The position numbers and the translations under genes were made by a program. Shown here one piece after another: positions 10,047 through 21,958 of a stretch of DNA of 64,000 bases (position 1 is its first letter; every line of letters begins with the position of its first letter). The stretch is from Taxillus chinensis. Lineage: Eukaryota; Streptophyta; Magnoliopsida; Santalales; Loranthaceae. Below the pieces are notes generated by a model. The model was given only the letters and a program-made list of their open reading frames with translations, searched no databases and had not been told where the DNA came from. The stretch is taken from NCBI GenBank assembly GCA_023512835.1, contig CM042090.1, positions 1,179,258 to 1,243,257 on the forward strand. The letters run 5' to 3'.

Positions 10047-12335
10047 ATGGTGCGCACAAGGAGGACTGGCCAGGAGGAGGTGCACTCACCTAGTGCTGAT
10101 AGCCAACCTGCAGAGGAGATACTCTTGGGGCATGCTCTTGATATACAGGCTTTGGAGGCTTCAGAGCTGGGATGGGTTAAAGAGGTGGCTCTTAAAATTC
10201 AAAATCTGGGATTACAAAGGTTAGTATCTGCCCAGCCAGCTATTTCCTACTCTGCCCTACAAGAATTTTATGCATCTGTCTATGTGAGTGCGGATAAACT
10301 GATAGGGGTTGTGCAAGGGATTTATGTCAGAATTACCCCTGAAATTATTAGACATTGCTTTAACCTCCCTGCACCCAGTGATAGCTTCCCTCAGCTAAGC
10401 CTAGGAGAATTTGGTACTGCATGCAACTATGCTAGAAAATTTCAAAGTCGAAGGCAGTATACCAAGAATGGTTTTGTTGGAAGATTTAGATGCCTAGCCT
10501 ACCTGGTAGGGAAATGCTTATTGATTCAGACTAGTGGGATAGATAGTGTGCCTAAGCCACACCTGGAGTTCATGTATAGCATTGATCATATGCTAAATGT
10601 GGATTGGGCCACTACCATTTTTAAATGGTGGAAGAAAAACTCATCAAAGCAGATAAATGGTAGACTTTTGTGTTTGATATTTCAAAGCATGTCTGCTTTG
10701 CATTTTTCCTCCATGGATAGCATCACTTTTCCTTCTCACTGGGTGTTAAGAGTATTGCATGCTGAAAGGGGTTTGGGGATCACTACCAGAGGTCATTGGG
10801 CAACCAATGTTCCTCCTCCATCACAGCCCGCTAGGCATAGTGTTCATGTGGAGCGATCCACTGACTTTGCAAGGGAGACCTCTCCTCATTTGGATCAAAG
10901 GAAGCGGACTCTATACGACTCACTGCCATGTACATGTAGTTCAATGTACACAAAGAAGATATTTTCAATTTCTTTCAAGGCATTCGTGGGCAGGTGGTGA
11001 GCGAAGTGGAGGTCATCAATTGGGCGATCACTAATGGGCACATCACTAGTGCCCAATTTGAAGAATTAATGGCCCTCATCTCTGGAGACCAACAAGCTAC
11101 TTCACGACCTAGAACTAGAGCATGGGAGGCCCCAGACGTAGCTGCTCATGCATCTCCTAGAGCATGGGAAGCCCCAGAAGCTCCTCCTGCTGCATCTACC
11201 GAAGCTTGGAGGCAAGAAACACAGCAGCTCAGGGAGGCAAATGCAGAACCTAGCGCGAGGTGGAAGCCCTGAGGAAGGACAACAAAGAAGTCAAAGGCCT
11301 CCTAGGCAAAATCTGGAAGGCCTTGAGCAAGAGGAAAGCATCAAAACGTTCTCCTATAGTGGAGATATCCCGATGAAGAACCCTCTCCATCCCCCCGAAG
11401 TTTCTTATCCAGCCTAGGCGGATCCACCTCAACCAGAATCTTCAGCTGGGCCATCCTACTATCACCCAGAGGAGGCAGAGCTAGCAACAGGGTATTCACC
11501 CTTCCAGCCTCAAGAGGAGACAGAGCCAGCAGAAGGGTATTCACCCTTCCATCCTTTTACTGATCCTGCATATTCTCAGGCTCTTGTGCCTGTTATACTT
11601 CCTGTCTCTTGGGGTACAAACATGCCTGCTGAACCTGAAGACCTTCTTGGCCCTCCTATCCATTTAATCATTAATCCAGCTTTATCATCCGACGAGAGCC
11701 AAGCAGCATTGGAAGAGTTCATCAATTCCACGGTTCAGAGGGCTCGCTTTATACGGGATAATGATATCTTCACCCCTTTTGGCCTAAAGAGGATCTCAGA
11801 GAATGAATATCTCTACTCTAAAGAGATAGACCTCTTCTGCAGGACCATGCGCTATGTAGTGGAGGCTGAGCCTCATAATTACCCCTTAGCTCAGTTCACT
11901 TCCATCATGCTGTGCGAGATATTCAATCAACCCTTGTCCGAAGAGGTGTGGCGCCAATGCATCAATGGTGAGAATGAAGGGCACCGCCCTTGGCATGGTA
12001 TGCATGAGGTGCTGATTCCGGTGCACATTGACCGCCACTATGTATTGGTCCATTTGAATCTGGATATAGAACATGCCGCGCTATATGATCCAAGCCAAGG
12101 AGAAGGGTTTGCTAGACGGAAAAGACAGTTAGTGCATGAGTTCATCAAACGAATCAAAGTGGCGATGATCAAAGAAGGCTTGTTGGCGGACAAGCTCCCT
12201 CTTATTCACTACAACGAAATGTAAATTCCCCAATAGCCTGACCAATTCAGCTGTGGGATCTTTGCTTGCTACTACATGATGGCTATTTTGCAAAGGGAAG
12301 GAAACTTGGGAAGTGCGCGGCGAGACGTTGGTTGA
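10047..12335 (+). pseudogene. PF20167-like + ULP1 (C48) cysteine protease gene carried by the Athila element
   Basis: ATG 10,047 (MVRTRRTGQEEVHS) is preferred over the upstream in-frame ATG at 9,993, which would add a hydrophobic leader in the CT-rich region. Residues ~30-290 resemble the 'putative plant transposon protein' domain (PF20167; motifs VRITPEIIRHCFNLP and GRFRCLAYLVGKCLL). A frame change near 10,900-11,000 is followed by a helical, coiled-coil-like stretch (LREANAE ... VEALRKDNKEVKGLL), another frame change near 11,250 and a Pro/Glu-rich linker. The C-terminal part is a ULP1-type protease: His in DRHYVLVHLNLD (codon 12,036), Asp in ALYDPSQG (12,087), Cys in FSCGIFACYY (12,252). 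TAG 11,415, TAA 12,222 and TAG 12,234 interrupt it, each explicable as a former Gln. ULP1 enzymes cleave SUMO or related conjugates. Here function in the element is unknown and the copy is dead. A homologue lies at 52.3-55.0 kb. Confidence 0.8.
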
Positions 12336-13829
12336 CTTTATGGCTCGGGTGCGACGAATGGTGGCCAATGTCATCTACTATTACAGTGTGCCAAACCAGG
12401 GGTAAGTGTTTTTCCTACTCCGTATTTTATGCCATGAGGACATAGCATATTTTAAGTGTGGTGTATGGGGAGTGACTTGAGCCACTTGCTTGTCTTTTAT
12501 GTTGTGATTGCATGTTTTATTTATAATTTTATCTTAGATAGTTTGTTAGTCATTTATTTTAACAAAAAAAAAACTATTTTTAGTTGCATGATTGTTTGAG
12601 TTGTTTGCTTGAATGATTTGCTTGTGGAAGCATGGATATTAAGTATGCAATTTTGGCTTAAATTTTTTTTTATGCCACATTAGTATCATGTTGTGATAAG
12701 GGTTTTTAAGTAGTTAAAATGTGCTCTAATTTAGTTTGATCATGTCTTTATCTTTGGAATGATATCACCATGTTTTTGGAGCTGAGTTTTGAATATTAGT
12801 TAAACATGAAATGCTATGATAGACCTAAGTAACCCTTAAAGTTGAGTGAAAAAGAAATGAAAAATGAGAACAGCTTCTTTTAGCCTTTGAGTGCCATTTT
12901 AGGGTATGGGTAATAATTTCTACTCTTCTTGCATTCAACATTGGTTATTTAATGGTAGGAGTCAAGTAAGCATGTGATTACTTATTAGTGCTCAGTGTTT
13001 GATGTGTGGAGTTAGGGTGCAAGACCTCTAAGTCATTGTGACTATCTTTGCATCCTTTTCTTTATTTTGTGATATTATTGGAAAAGGTTGTGATGCACAT
13101 TGTGGAAAAAGCCCATCACATTTTGAAAAGGGTATGCATTAGAAACTCCAGCTGTCCTATGTATTTGTTTTTGCTAAAAATAAAAAAAAAAAAAAAAAAG
13201 AAAGAAAGAAAGATTCAGAATAAAAGCCACACTGGCTTGATGCTTATTGAAGCCACATTGGCTGAATTGTGTTTTGTTTTAAGAATGTTGAGCTCAATTC
13301 TTTGGCTCATGTTTTGTTTATTCAGTTAGTAGACTAGAGTGTGAGTTCAAATAAAGTAGAATAGAGGGTGTGTTTTCTTTGATGAGCACAATAGGGAACT
13401 CTCATGATTGCTTGACAAGTACTTAATCAATAGCTGATGGCGAGAGTAGAGATAGAGTTTTCCATCCATTGTTCATTGATAGGTATTGGGCTTGAGAATT
13501 ATTATATTTGAGTGAGGCTGCTTATCCTTGGTAAGAACTTAAAGGGAAACTAGGTGCTATTTTATCATGAATTGCTTGCTCATATCTGAAATTTAAGTGG
13601 TGATATTGCATGGTTGTTGGACTAGGGATATGGACATGAATGAACTAAGTTATGACTCATTTTGATGCTTAAATTCCCATTTCATCATGATAGAGTTGCA
13701 TGCTTAGAAAACCATGATTCTCCTTGATTGTTATTTTATTTTTCTTCCGTTTGACTACGTGTTTATTTTATTTTTGCATGCATGTATGTTTTTGCTTGAG
13801 GACAAGTAGTGATTCAAGTGTGGTGTATT
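12336..13829 (+). other. Athila noncoding 3' region and polypurine tract
   Basis: No coding signal is seen. The region is AT-rich, with an A-run and AAAG repeat at 13,177-13,214. A stretch ttttaagtgtggtgtatgggg at about 12,450 resembles the terminal sequence gattcaagtgtggtgtatt (13,811-13,829). The latter abuts the 3' LTR and occupies the place of the polypurine tract, so a duplicated PPT-like signal is possible. Confidence 0.6.
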
Positions 13830-15330
13830 TGATAACGTGCATTTTATGCTATTATTCTAGTGTTTATTTAGGATGTTTAAGAGCATGATTAGAGCCTTAT
13901 TGCTTCATATATCATATATATTTGCTTTAACCCCTAGGAAGATGCTATTTGCAAATACATGCGTTTTTAAGCTGTTTTGGCAGATTTTGGAGCTCACTTT
14001 TGATATAGTAGATGGCCTCAACAATTGGGTGCAAGAACAAAAAGTTGCTTAGAATGATGTCCTCTACCTACCACAGAAATTTCAGAGCATTTGGAGCGCA
14101 CGTGAATTCACCCATTTCACGTGCAAGCATATTTTTGCTTCTCGGCCTCTACGGGATGCAAGGAAGCTTGGGGAGAAGTTTGAGCCGATTTGGAGCTGTA
14201 CGTGAATTCACCATATCACGTGCAAACTGACGTGCAGAGATATTTTTGGACCGATCCTATCGTTTTTCCATGCTGATCATTTGTTCCTGAAGGCCCATGT
14301 CCAAATTGTGGTTGGAAGATAGAGATTTCAAAGTGTGGAGTGTCACTTATCAAAACTACGTCGTTTTGATAGATGGGCTAGGGTACACACCTCAAGGCCC
14401 ATCCAACCTCTATGAATAGAGGCTCCACGCCCCATGCTATGTAACCTAGACCCCCTTACACGTTTTTAGAGGGAGAGAGAGGCTTCACGACTTGGAGGCT
14501 GCTCCTTGACCTAGGAGAGCAGCCGTCGCAGCTATCGCAGTCACCCGTCGCGGATTTTGGAGCATGGATTTGAAGCCTTGTTGCGCGCGTGGATTAGAAG
14601 AAGATGTTTAGCTTTACTGCTATGGTTTTGCTTGTAATCATGCGTGAGTAGTTCTTATAATCTAGGGGAGCAATGTAGCCCCCTTGTTGCTTTGCTATGT
14701 TTATGAATATTGGGTTTGGATGATTGAGTTTTGCATGTTTTATGAATATGTTCTTAATTTCTATCTTTGGATGTACACCTTGGTATTCTTAGCCCTAGTC
14801 TGGGGCGGATTGAAATTCATAACTTATTTGTAATTGGTGTGATCATTATCCTTTTGCAAGTATGATTTATTGGCTTTGCATGTTTGTGTGTTTAGATGAC
14901 CATTCTGGCATACAACTCTTAAAAGGACCTCAATGACCATTTGTTGTCCTTGGCTTATGTTTAGCATGTTTTCAATCAGACAATCCTAATACCATGAACC
15001 AGTAGAGATAACATAGGGAGGTGAAATTGTGACCCTAGATGCCTTAATCCTTGATTCTAAATCCAACGTTTTTAGTTATTTCAATTGCAATTTTGTTTTC
15101 AGTAAAGTAATTTTAAAACACAATTTTGTTTGCCGAGACATTGTTTTAAGCAAGATTAATTTTGTGATTTGAGTTAAAGCTAGATAACTTGTTAATCTCT
15201 GTGGGATCGACCCCTTTCTTGTCGCTATTCTATTTAGCATTAGTTAAGGGAATTAATATTTTGAGAAGGGATTTAAACGACAGTAGCTTAACCCTCACTT
15301 GGGTTTCGCTCACGAAATATCCGTTCGTCA
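13830..15330 (+). repeat. 3' LTR of the Athila element
   Basis: Same ends as the 5' LTR, 1,501 bp. The TATA box is changed to TATGAATA (14,411-14,418). Confidence 0.95.
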
Positions 15331-15335
15331 CTTAT
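15331..15335. repeat. Right target-site duplication (cttat)
   Basis: Matches 2,063-2,067 exactly. Removing the element and one copy restores an uninterrupted copia gag reading (SFSKGKD followed by KEKLQCYHC). Confidence 0.95.
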
Positions 15336-16360
15336 CCTTTCCCTTGGAGAAGGAAGAAGATGACTGCCTTGCTTTCCTCCTGTAGTTCCCCCTTCTCTTC
15401 AGTAGTTTCTTGATCAGAAATGCTACCTCTTCATCTGAGGCGCTATCTGAGTCAAGCTCTTCAGCCTCATCTTCCTCTTCTTCTAAAGATGATTCCCTTG
15501 GTTCAGCAGCCTTAAAGGCAATAGACTTCTCCTTTTTCTTGGAAGGGTTCTCAAATACCTCAAGTTCTTCTTTTTGCATTTCAAACATCTTGAGGTCCCC
15601 ATATAGTGCTTCCAAGGCACAAGTCTTCCATTCCTTCAGCTGACGGATGGCTGATGTCTTTATTAGCAGTCTCAAAGGTAGAGATCTCAGAAATTTATCA
15701 TTTTTGTCTTTCTGAGAGATCTCAATGTGATAAGTCTTCATCCGTTGAATCAGACTTGTGAACCGTTTGTATATGCTGTGCATTGATTCCTTTGGTTCAC
15801 ATCTGAAGGCTTTATACTCTTGCTTGAGCATGGAGATCTTGTCATCCTGAATCTATTCATCTCCTTCATAGATGAGATATAGCTTGTCTCATACCTCATT
15901 CGTAGTCTCAAGATCCTGCACATCCGTGAACATGCCATCGTCGAGCACAGAGAAAAGTATGGCTTTTGCTTTGAAGCTGAGTTTTACTTTCCTCTGCTCC
16001 ACCTTAGACCAACTGTCTGGGTCTTTCATCATTAACTGACCTCTCTGCATACTCTTTGGGGTGAAAGGTCCATTCTTTATCGTTTCCCAAATATAAGTGT
16101 CAAACATGTCTAGATGAGCTCTCATTCTCGCTTTCCATTTGGAGAAGCGCGCGGGTGTGCACATGGGTACTTGGGAGGATGAGCCAGGCAGGACGTCGTA
16201 GAAGTCTTCTTATTCTTTCTTATTGCTGTTGGTGCTCGGTTCTTCTTGCTCTTGGTCTCTAGTCGGTCCTTCTTTTGGAGCGACTAGCTTCTGGTTCCTC
16301 GATAGGAACTGGAGCTTGCTCGATAGCTGGAGCTGCACTACTGGAATCCATATCGGCCAT
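15336..16360 (-). pseudogene. copia-1 gag, N-terminal part (UBN2/DUF4219-like)
   Basis: On the minus strand the frame starts at MADMDSSSAAPAIEQ (ATG at 16,360), 40 bp after the primer site. It continues to FSKWKARMRAHLDMFD and WETIKNGPFTPK, typical of copia gag with the DUF4219/UBN2 fold. The UBN2 part (KQEYKAFRCEPKESMHSIYKRF ... FLRSLPLR) lies at about 15,640-15,830 and is followed by an acidic serine/glutamate tail. Stops include a TGA where V-W-D-K-L is expected (TGG changed) and TAG codons at likely Gln positions. Gag forms the particle. The gene is split by the Athila insertion and its C-terminal half lies at 561-2,067. Confidence 0.85.
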
Positions 16361-16388
16361 TTAGGGATCTCTACAGAGTTGTAGAACT

Positions 16389-16400
16389 GCTCTGATACCA
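16389..16400 (-). other. copia-1 primer binding site (initiator tRNA-Met)
   Basis: The minus strand reads TGGTATCAGAGC, the classic plant PBS complementary to initiator tRNA-Met. It fixes the element's orientation and the inner end of its 5' LTR near 16,404. Confidence 0.9.
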
Positions 16401-16403
16401 ATT

Positions 16404-18407
16404 ATAGGTCCCAAAGTGAGTTTAGAGGGGGGAGGGGGAGGATGGTGAATAGACTTTCTTCGTGCATAGAAGCTAGACTGTTAGCTGGCTTTTGATTCAT
16501 CTATGGATAACTATGATAGAAGTATTAATGGAGAATATGACAATATGGACTATGAGTGATAATGAGAGATATAATGAACTATCAGACAAATCTGAGATGT
16601 GAGTAAATGCTCTTTGCTTAACAGATCTCAGATGTGAAAGGAATGATCTGTGATAGTTTGGATTATGGCAAACAATATAAAGATTTGACTCGACGGTTGT
16701 GCTGGATCTTTGATGAACAAGAGTTTGTGATTAATCAAAGGATTGTTCTTGTTCTTCGTTCAACACGGCACACAACACTTGGAAGAATTCTCTCAGAGTC
16801 TCTCTCTCTAGCGTTGGAACTCTTGCCTTCAATTCTGCAAAAGATCCTTTCTTTTTCGTACAGAGAATAATGTATATTCAATTATTAGTTCCTTGCTTTT
16901 TGTGAGAGTTGACTTTATTCTTACTCTTTTTGCATGTGAGAGATAATTGTTTAAGGATAAAGTGCATGTGCGCCATGTGATCATCCCGACAGGTTGAATC
17001 CCGATGCTCAAAGTGCGAGATTTCAGGGGATGGGTTGATCTGCTCTGATCTGCAGATTTGTTGCCCATATTGCGTATTTGCATGCCGCAGTTGATCTTGA
17101 CCGTTCATCTGTTGAGGTGGTTGGCAATAATTAATGCGACATTAAATGTGCTCAATTGCTCAGAACGGCGTAGGCTTACTATACAAACCTTAGCTGACGA
17201 TATCGCTAAGTTAGGATACTTAGGGTTGGAAGTTTGCTTCGAAGGTGGGTGTCTCGTAGGTTTGGTAACTTGAAGATTTTGGGTAGATCCTGTAGAAGTT
17301 GTGGAATTTTGCTTCAAGCTTTACAGTGTTAATTTCTGCGAGTCTACGACTCACATATCTTCGAGTCTTCGAGGCTAGAGTTCAGGTTAGATTAGGTCTT
17401 ATGTGTCACTCTATTAACTGTAAGTCTACGACTCTGCGAGTTTGCGACTCTCCTAATGGCTCTTAGAGTAACTTCTTCGTAGTGCACGTAATCTCTCCAT
17501 TGTTATAGCTGCGAGTCTACGACCCTAGCTCTGCGGGTCTACGACCTTCGGGCCTCTCAGTTTACTTTACTTGACTAAGAGGCTCTTCGACCATCAATGG
17601 GTCAGAGTGAACATAGGATCATTGACTCTACGAGTCTTCAACCCTGAAAATCTTCGACTCTACGAGTCTTAGACTTTGCACTTACTTCCTTAGTCTTTTG
17701 CAGTTGCTCATAAACTGAGTCTCCGTATTCTTCGAGTCTTCGACTCTACGGCTTCGACCCTTCAGCTATAACTCTCAGCCTTCAAGATCTCCGAGTTTGT
17801 GATGTCTGACAATTGCTTGAGATTAATTGTATCTGTTTCTACGACTCTTGAGTCTACAACTCTACGAGTCTTTGAGCTACAGTTACATTTTTGTTTGCCA
17901 ATCTTTATTGCATCGACTCTTCGACCTTCGACCTACGAGTCTGTGAGTCTCCAGTTTGATTCTTAACAGTGTTTTAAGGCTTCTACCCTAAGACCTTTGA
18001 GTCTATGAGTTTGGCGGTACTTTAAGTTCTGTTAATTGACTTAAACGCTTTTAGGGACTCTACAGTTCTACGGGCTTCGAGTCTTCGAGTCATTTAAAGT
18101 TGGTTACTGTTCTTTAGAATTCTTCGACTCTACGAGTCTCTGAATTTATCGTCGCTTGCAGTAACACTCTCTTTTCCGCACTTCGACTCTACGACCTTTG
18201 ACCCTGGATCTACGAGTTGTAATATGTTCTGTCCCAAATTTGCTTCGAGTCTCTAGACCCTGTGAGTCTACGAGCCTCTCGCCAATATGTCCTGTGATAG
18301 TTTTACTTCTATGAACTTCAACTCTTCGACCCTACGACCTTCAAATCTTCAAGTCTCCAGACTTAGACTGTATTTTGGCAGCTTTATCAAATCCTATATA
18401 TCCAACA
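16404..18407 (-). repeat. copia-1 5' LTR (family A)
   Basis: In sense (minus strand) it starts TGTTGGATATATAGG at 18,407 and ends near 16,404 just before the PBS, with the run of C's before ctctaaactcac that is usual in SIRE-type LTRs. The terminal dinucleotide is not a clean CA (gacctat). Part of it (about 16,500-17,170) is repeated in the same orientation at 63,385-64,000. The outer boundary is inferred from TG only, because the partner LTR is outside the window. Confidence 0.6.
17290..18370. repeat. Degenerate 'tcgactc / acgagtc' motif field
   Basis: About 1.1 kb is packed with imperfect repeats such as cttcgactctacgagtcttcgagtct, at irregular spacing. The same motif field occurs at 19,480-20,110, 55,330-55,367, 57,310-57,680 and 61,500-61,890, always in copia LTR U3 regions. 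It is unusually rich in CG dinucleotides compared with its surroundings. Confidence 0.7.
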
Positions 18408-18884
18408 AGCCTATAAAGCTTCTTTGATCGTAATCTGTACGCAAATTATAATAAAATGTTCATGTGCAAGCACGAAATTGAGATGAATCCTTCTTCACAA
18501 CAGTAGCTTGAAAGACCAAGAGCAGTTTTCTAGCTAAAAAAATAATAGTGGATGCAAAAAAGAAGTAAAAGCACATGTTTGAGACTCTATTAACACATGT
18601 TGCAAACTTTTATTTAATAATGCTTCATAAAAGCTTTGTTTCAGCACAGACAAAGAGACTATATAATATCAATAATGGTGAAGTTAGAACCTAAAATTTA
18701 GAAAGTACTTAAAAATCTTCATCGCTGGATGGTAACTTGGAACCATCATGAAACCAATCCCTACAAATTAAAAATTAAAATTTAGTAAGAAGAACATAGA
18801 AGCACATTAGTTAAAATTTATTAGCTTACTTGGTTGAGTTGCTAATTTCTAGATTTCTTCCACTAAACTTATACTTTGTTTGCT

Positions 18885-20229
18885 GGGTGCATAAAGCACA
18901 ATCATAATATAACCCACTTTTAATATAGTAAGGTCTTGCCCTTGTTACAATAGGATTCTCTTTTAAATGCAAATACAAAACAATATTATTCCAGTACTCA
19001 CTCACTGTGATGAACTATTTAGCGTAACCTACTCTTGCGTGTTCAAATGTTTGCACCTCTTGACCTTCAACCACTCCTTTTTCAAACTCACTCTCTGTTC
19101 GTTGAATGTTTGAGGAATGAAGCTAGATGAACTCACTGTATCTTACTCTCTATTTCATTCTCTCTTTGTGTATGTAGTACGAACTACTCTGCATCTCTTG
19201 TATATCTCTTGATACTTGGCATGTATACTGATAATGTTCTGACGCATGCCTAAAGTATGAAATATGCTTTTCTTTTATAGGACGGCCGTGCATGAAAACC
19301 ATTTGCTAGGGTTAGACATTCTAACTTTAGATCTCTAGTGTTTAAACACATTAAGCTACTCTTGGATGACGACCACGTGTTTATTCTGATACTTATCGAG
19401 TTTAAAAATGTTGTTTGAGTAACTTACTTAAATAATGCCCTTAATTGCATTTTGATCTTTCGATTAGCCATAGCCTTGAAGATGACTGCTTCGTAGCCTC
19501 ACAGATGTTTCTCATAGTACACACGCTATGGTCTTCGAGTCTGAATTTTTTAGCCTTCAAATCAGCACACTCGGACTTTCAAATTAGATCAACTCCAATT
19601 TAGAGCCAATGACATTCTGATCTCTGGGTCAGGTCTTTGAGTCTTGAAGTCCAGGATAGAGCCAGCAACCAACTGACTTCTGACTCTTCGAGTCTCTGGG
19701 TCTCCAGGTTAGAGCCAGCGACCACCTAACTCAGCTAATCATTAGTTGACATCAACAGGTCTCCAAATCTTCGACCCTAATCTATTCACATCAAAGCGTC
19801 CCCGAATCTTCGATCATTCAAGCTTCGACTCTATGACACCGCCACTCTTGCCTGATGGATCTTTGAGTCTATGAGTCTTCGAATCTACGAGGCCACTACT
19901 CTTCACCCAATTGCACTTTGGGTCTTCCAGTCTAAGAGTCTTTGACCCTGCGGAGCTTTGACTCATTGGTTCTTCAAGTCTGAGGATCCTCGACTCTGTA
20001 AGACTTCGAGTCTACGAAATCTTTGACTTTGTGGATCTCTGACATTGACTTTGTGGGGCTTCGACTCTACGGATCTTCGACCCTGGGCAGATTAAGATAA
20101 TACATAGCCAGACTCCCTCTACGAGATCACTCTATGAAGTTATCTAACTAAGTACAGAATGTTGCTGCCCGCTTGAAAAACACAAACGGTTGGCAACAAT
20201 GACAACCCAGAAAGGCTATGGGAACAACA
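18885..20229 (-). repeat. copia LTR (family B), truncated at its 3' end
   Basis: In sense it starts TGTTGTTCCCATAGCC (20,229) and matches the LTRs at 55,167-58,560 and 61,435-62,745. Shared features are the start (gttgtcattgttg), the segment gatctcgtagagggagtct, the motif field, a TATA-like cctataaaag near 19,275 and an LTR tail. Homology fades near 18,885, about 200 bp before the expected end. It lies between exons of the unidentified gene. Confidence 0.75.
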
Positions 20230-20806
20230 CTAACAAACTTTAATTTGCAGTGTAATTAATTTGTTATATAACTTTAATAATTGGTATATATATTATGTTC
20301 CTCAACCTCAAGTATTTGTGGCTAGGGAGGTCATGCTAAAACACTCACCATCACTTTGTTGCTGCCATATAGCTTGAGTGACTACCCAAAAATACAAAAT
20401 GGGAGATAAAATTTCCAATTTCAACCCACCAACCTGACCCAAAGTGGTGGTAAACTTATGGGCACAATTAAAGGGTACCCTCACATAAAGACTAACATCT
20501 ACATTTAATAATCTGGCTCATATCAAACAATTATTAGGGAGACAATAAACCCAAAAAGCAACAATGAGACAACAATTATTAGGGAGACAACAAATTTGGC
20601 TCATTCCAAAGCCTTCACAATTGAGGAATGAATAAATAGAACACAATTCCTCAAAAGCAAACCGAGAAGCAAATTAATGACTTGCAATCACATTTATATG
20701 AACCAACACAAAGGCAACAATATAATTCAAAGACATACCAAATGTAGAAATGACATCGATATATTCACTACAAAGGCTTGTAGAAAACACTCACATGTCA
20801 TCCATC
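20230..20806 (-). other. Host-gene introns and exons between two LTRs
   Basis: Apart from the small exons at 20,349-20,381, 20,739-20,767 and 20,795-20,806, this is AT-rich sequence without repeat similarity inside the window. It is best explained as introns of the disrupted gene. An imperfect local duplication (attattagggagacaa) occurs at about 20,530 and 20,577. Confidence 0.45.
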
Positions 20807-21950
20807 CATAATGTCATCACCCGTTTTTTACCAGGCTTGTATTGGCTTTTGTGAAAGGAGTTCATGCTAGTTCATTCCGTTGATCCTAGAGTCATCCCTG
20901 CACAAGGATCGCACAAACCATTCAAGAAAAGAATAACACAGAGTTGCCACCAAACAAATTAGAGGTGTGATTGGACACCTAGAAAAGAAAGGTTTATGAT
21001 TCCAGAGAATTAGGTTCGGGAGTTGGTTACGTATGGGGAAGGAACAAAAACTCTTGCACCCCCACAACGCCCATAATTGGTACCCAGTCTTGATATATGG
21101 TGTTTGCTTGTATTATTCAAAAAGAAGTTATTTTTTATATTTTTAATTTTCGAGAAAATGGAGTTTTTAGGATCTAAACCTTAAAACAACAAAAAAAGAT
21201 TTTAAAGCAGATAAAAGGGTATATTCTAATTTTAGAAAAAGAATATAGGATCTAGGCTCATGTGGCAGTATTGTATTTTATAAGAAAACAAAAGTAATTT
21301 TTCTTTTTTAGAAAAGGAAACAAAAACAATTTGAATTTAAATATGAAAATACTGGCATAATTGATATTGGCCCAGGCAGACTAGGATATGAATATCTAGG
21401 GCTCAACCCTCATGTCGCCCAGGCCTTGTTTTAACTTTTCTACGAAATGTGTTCTTTGATTGTCCTTTTTTATTTTTGAAGAAAAAAAGGGAATGAAAGT
21501 TAAAAGAGAAACTGTTTCACTTCAAAACATTTGAGAAAAAAAGTTTTAACAGTTTAAATATAAAGAGATTAAAGAGAAGAACCTGGGTAGTCTTTTTGTG
21601 ACTGAGCTTGGGGATCCTCTTTTAAAAGTCTCCTTGAAAACACAAGGTGTGAGAAAGAAAAATGCAAGTTTCCTTTCTCACCTTGAATATGTGTCCACGC
21701 TTCCAGATTGTTTGCTCCTTGGTTTGGAAGAGCCTCCTTTGATAATTGACATTTGATGTTCCCCCTGGATGGGCTCCCCGTTGATGATTCCTGCCGCTGG
21801 AAGAGGATGATCAATTTTGGGTTTTTCCTCTAAAAAACAGCAGGATATTCTCTCTCTTTGCTTTTTTATTCTCTCTGGAATTATTTCCTCTCTGATACGT
21901 GATCCCCTAATGTTTTTAATTGATCTCCCTCTCTGCCTTTTGGGGTAGCC

Positions 21951-21958
21951 TATTTATA
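21951..21958 (-). promoter_or_regulatory. TATA box of the solo LTR
   Basis: The minus strand reads TATAAATA, about 1.67 kb from the LTR's sense start. The minisatellite is therefore upstream of it in U3. Confidence 0.55.

Larger units (their letters stand above)
2068..15330 (+). mobile_element. Athila-type Ty3/gypsy LTR retrotransposon with extra ULP1 gene
   Basis: A complete but decayed 13.3 kb element. It has TG...CA LTRs of 1,496 and 1,501 bp, a primer site matching the tRNA-Asp 3' end, and the order gag, protease, reverse transcriptase, RNase H, integrase (gypsy order). A non-retroviral gene follows pol, then a noncoding 3' region. It lies on the plus strand inside the gag of a minus-strand copia element, with perfect cttat duplications. 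The two LTRs remain very similar over all stretches compared, so insertion is fairly recent. Even so, pol carries many stops, mostly TAG. The Athila assignment comes from the tRNA-Asp primer site, the DLG-type protease motif, the RT/IN sequence style and the long 3' region. Confidence 0.92.
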
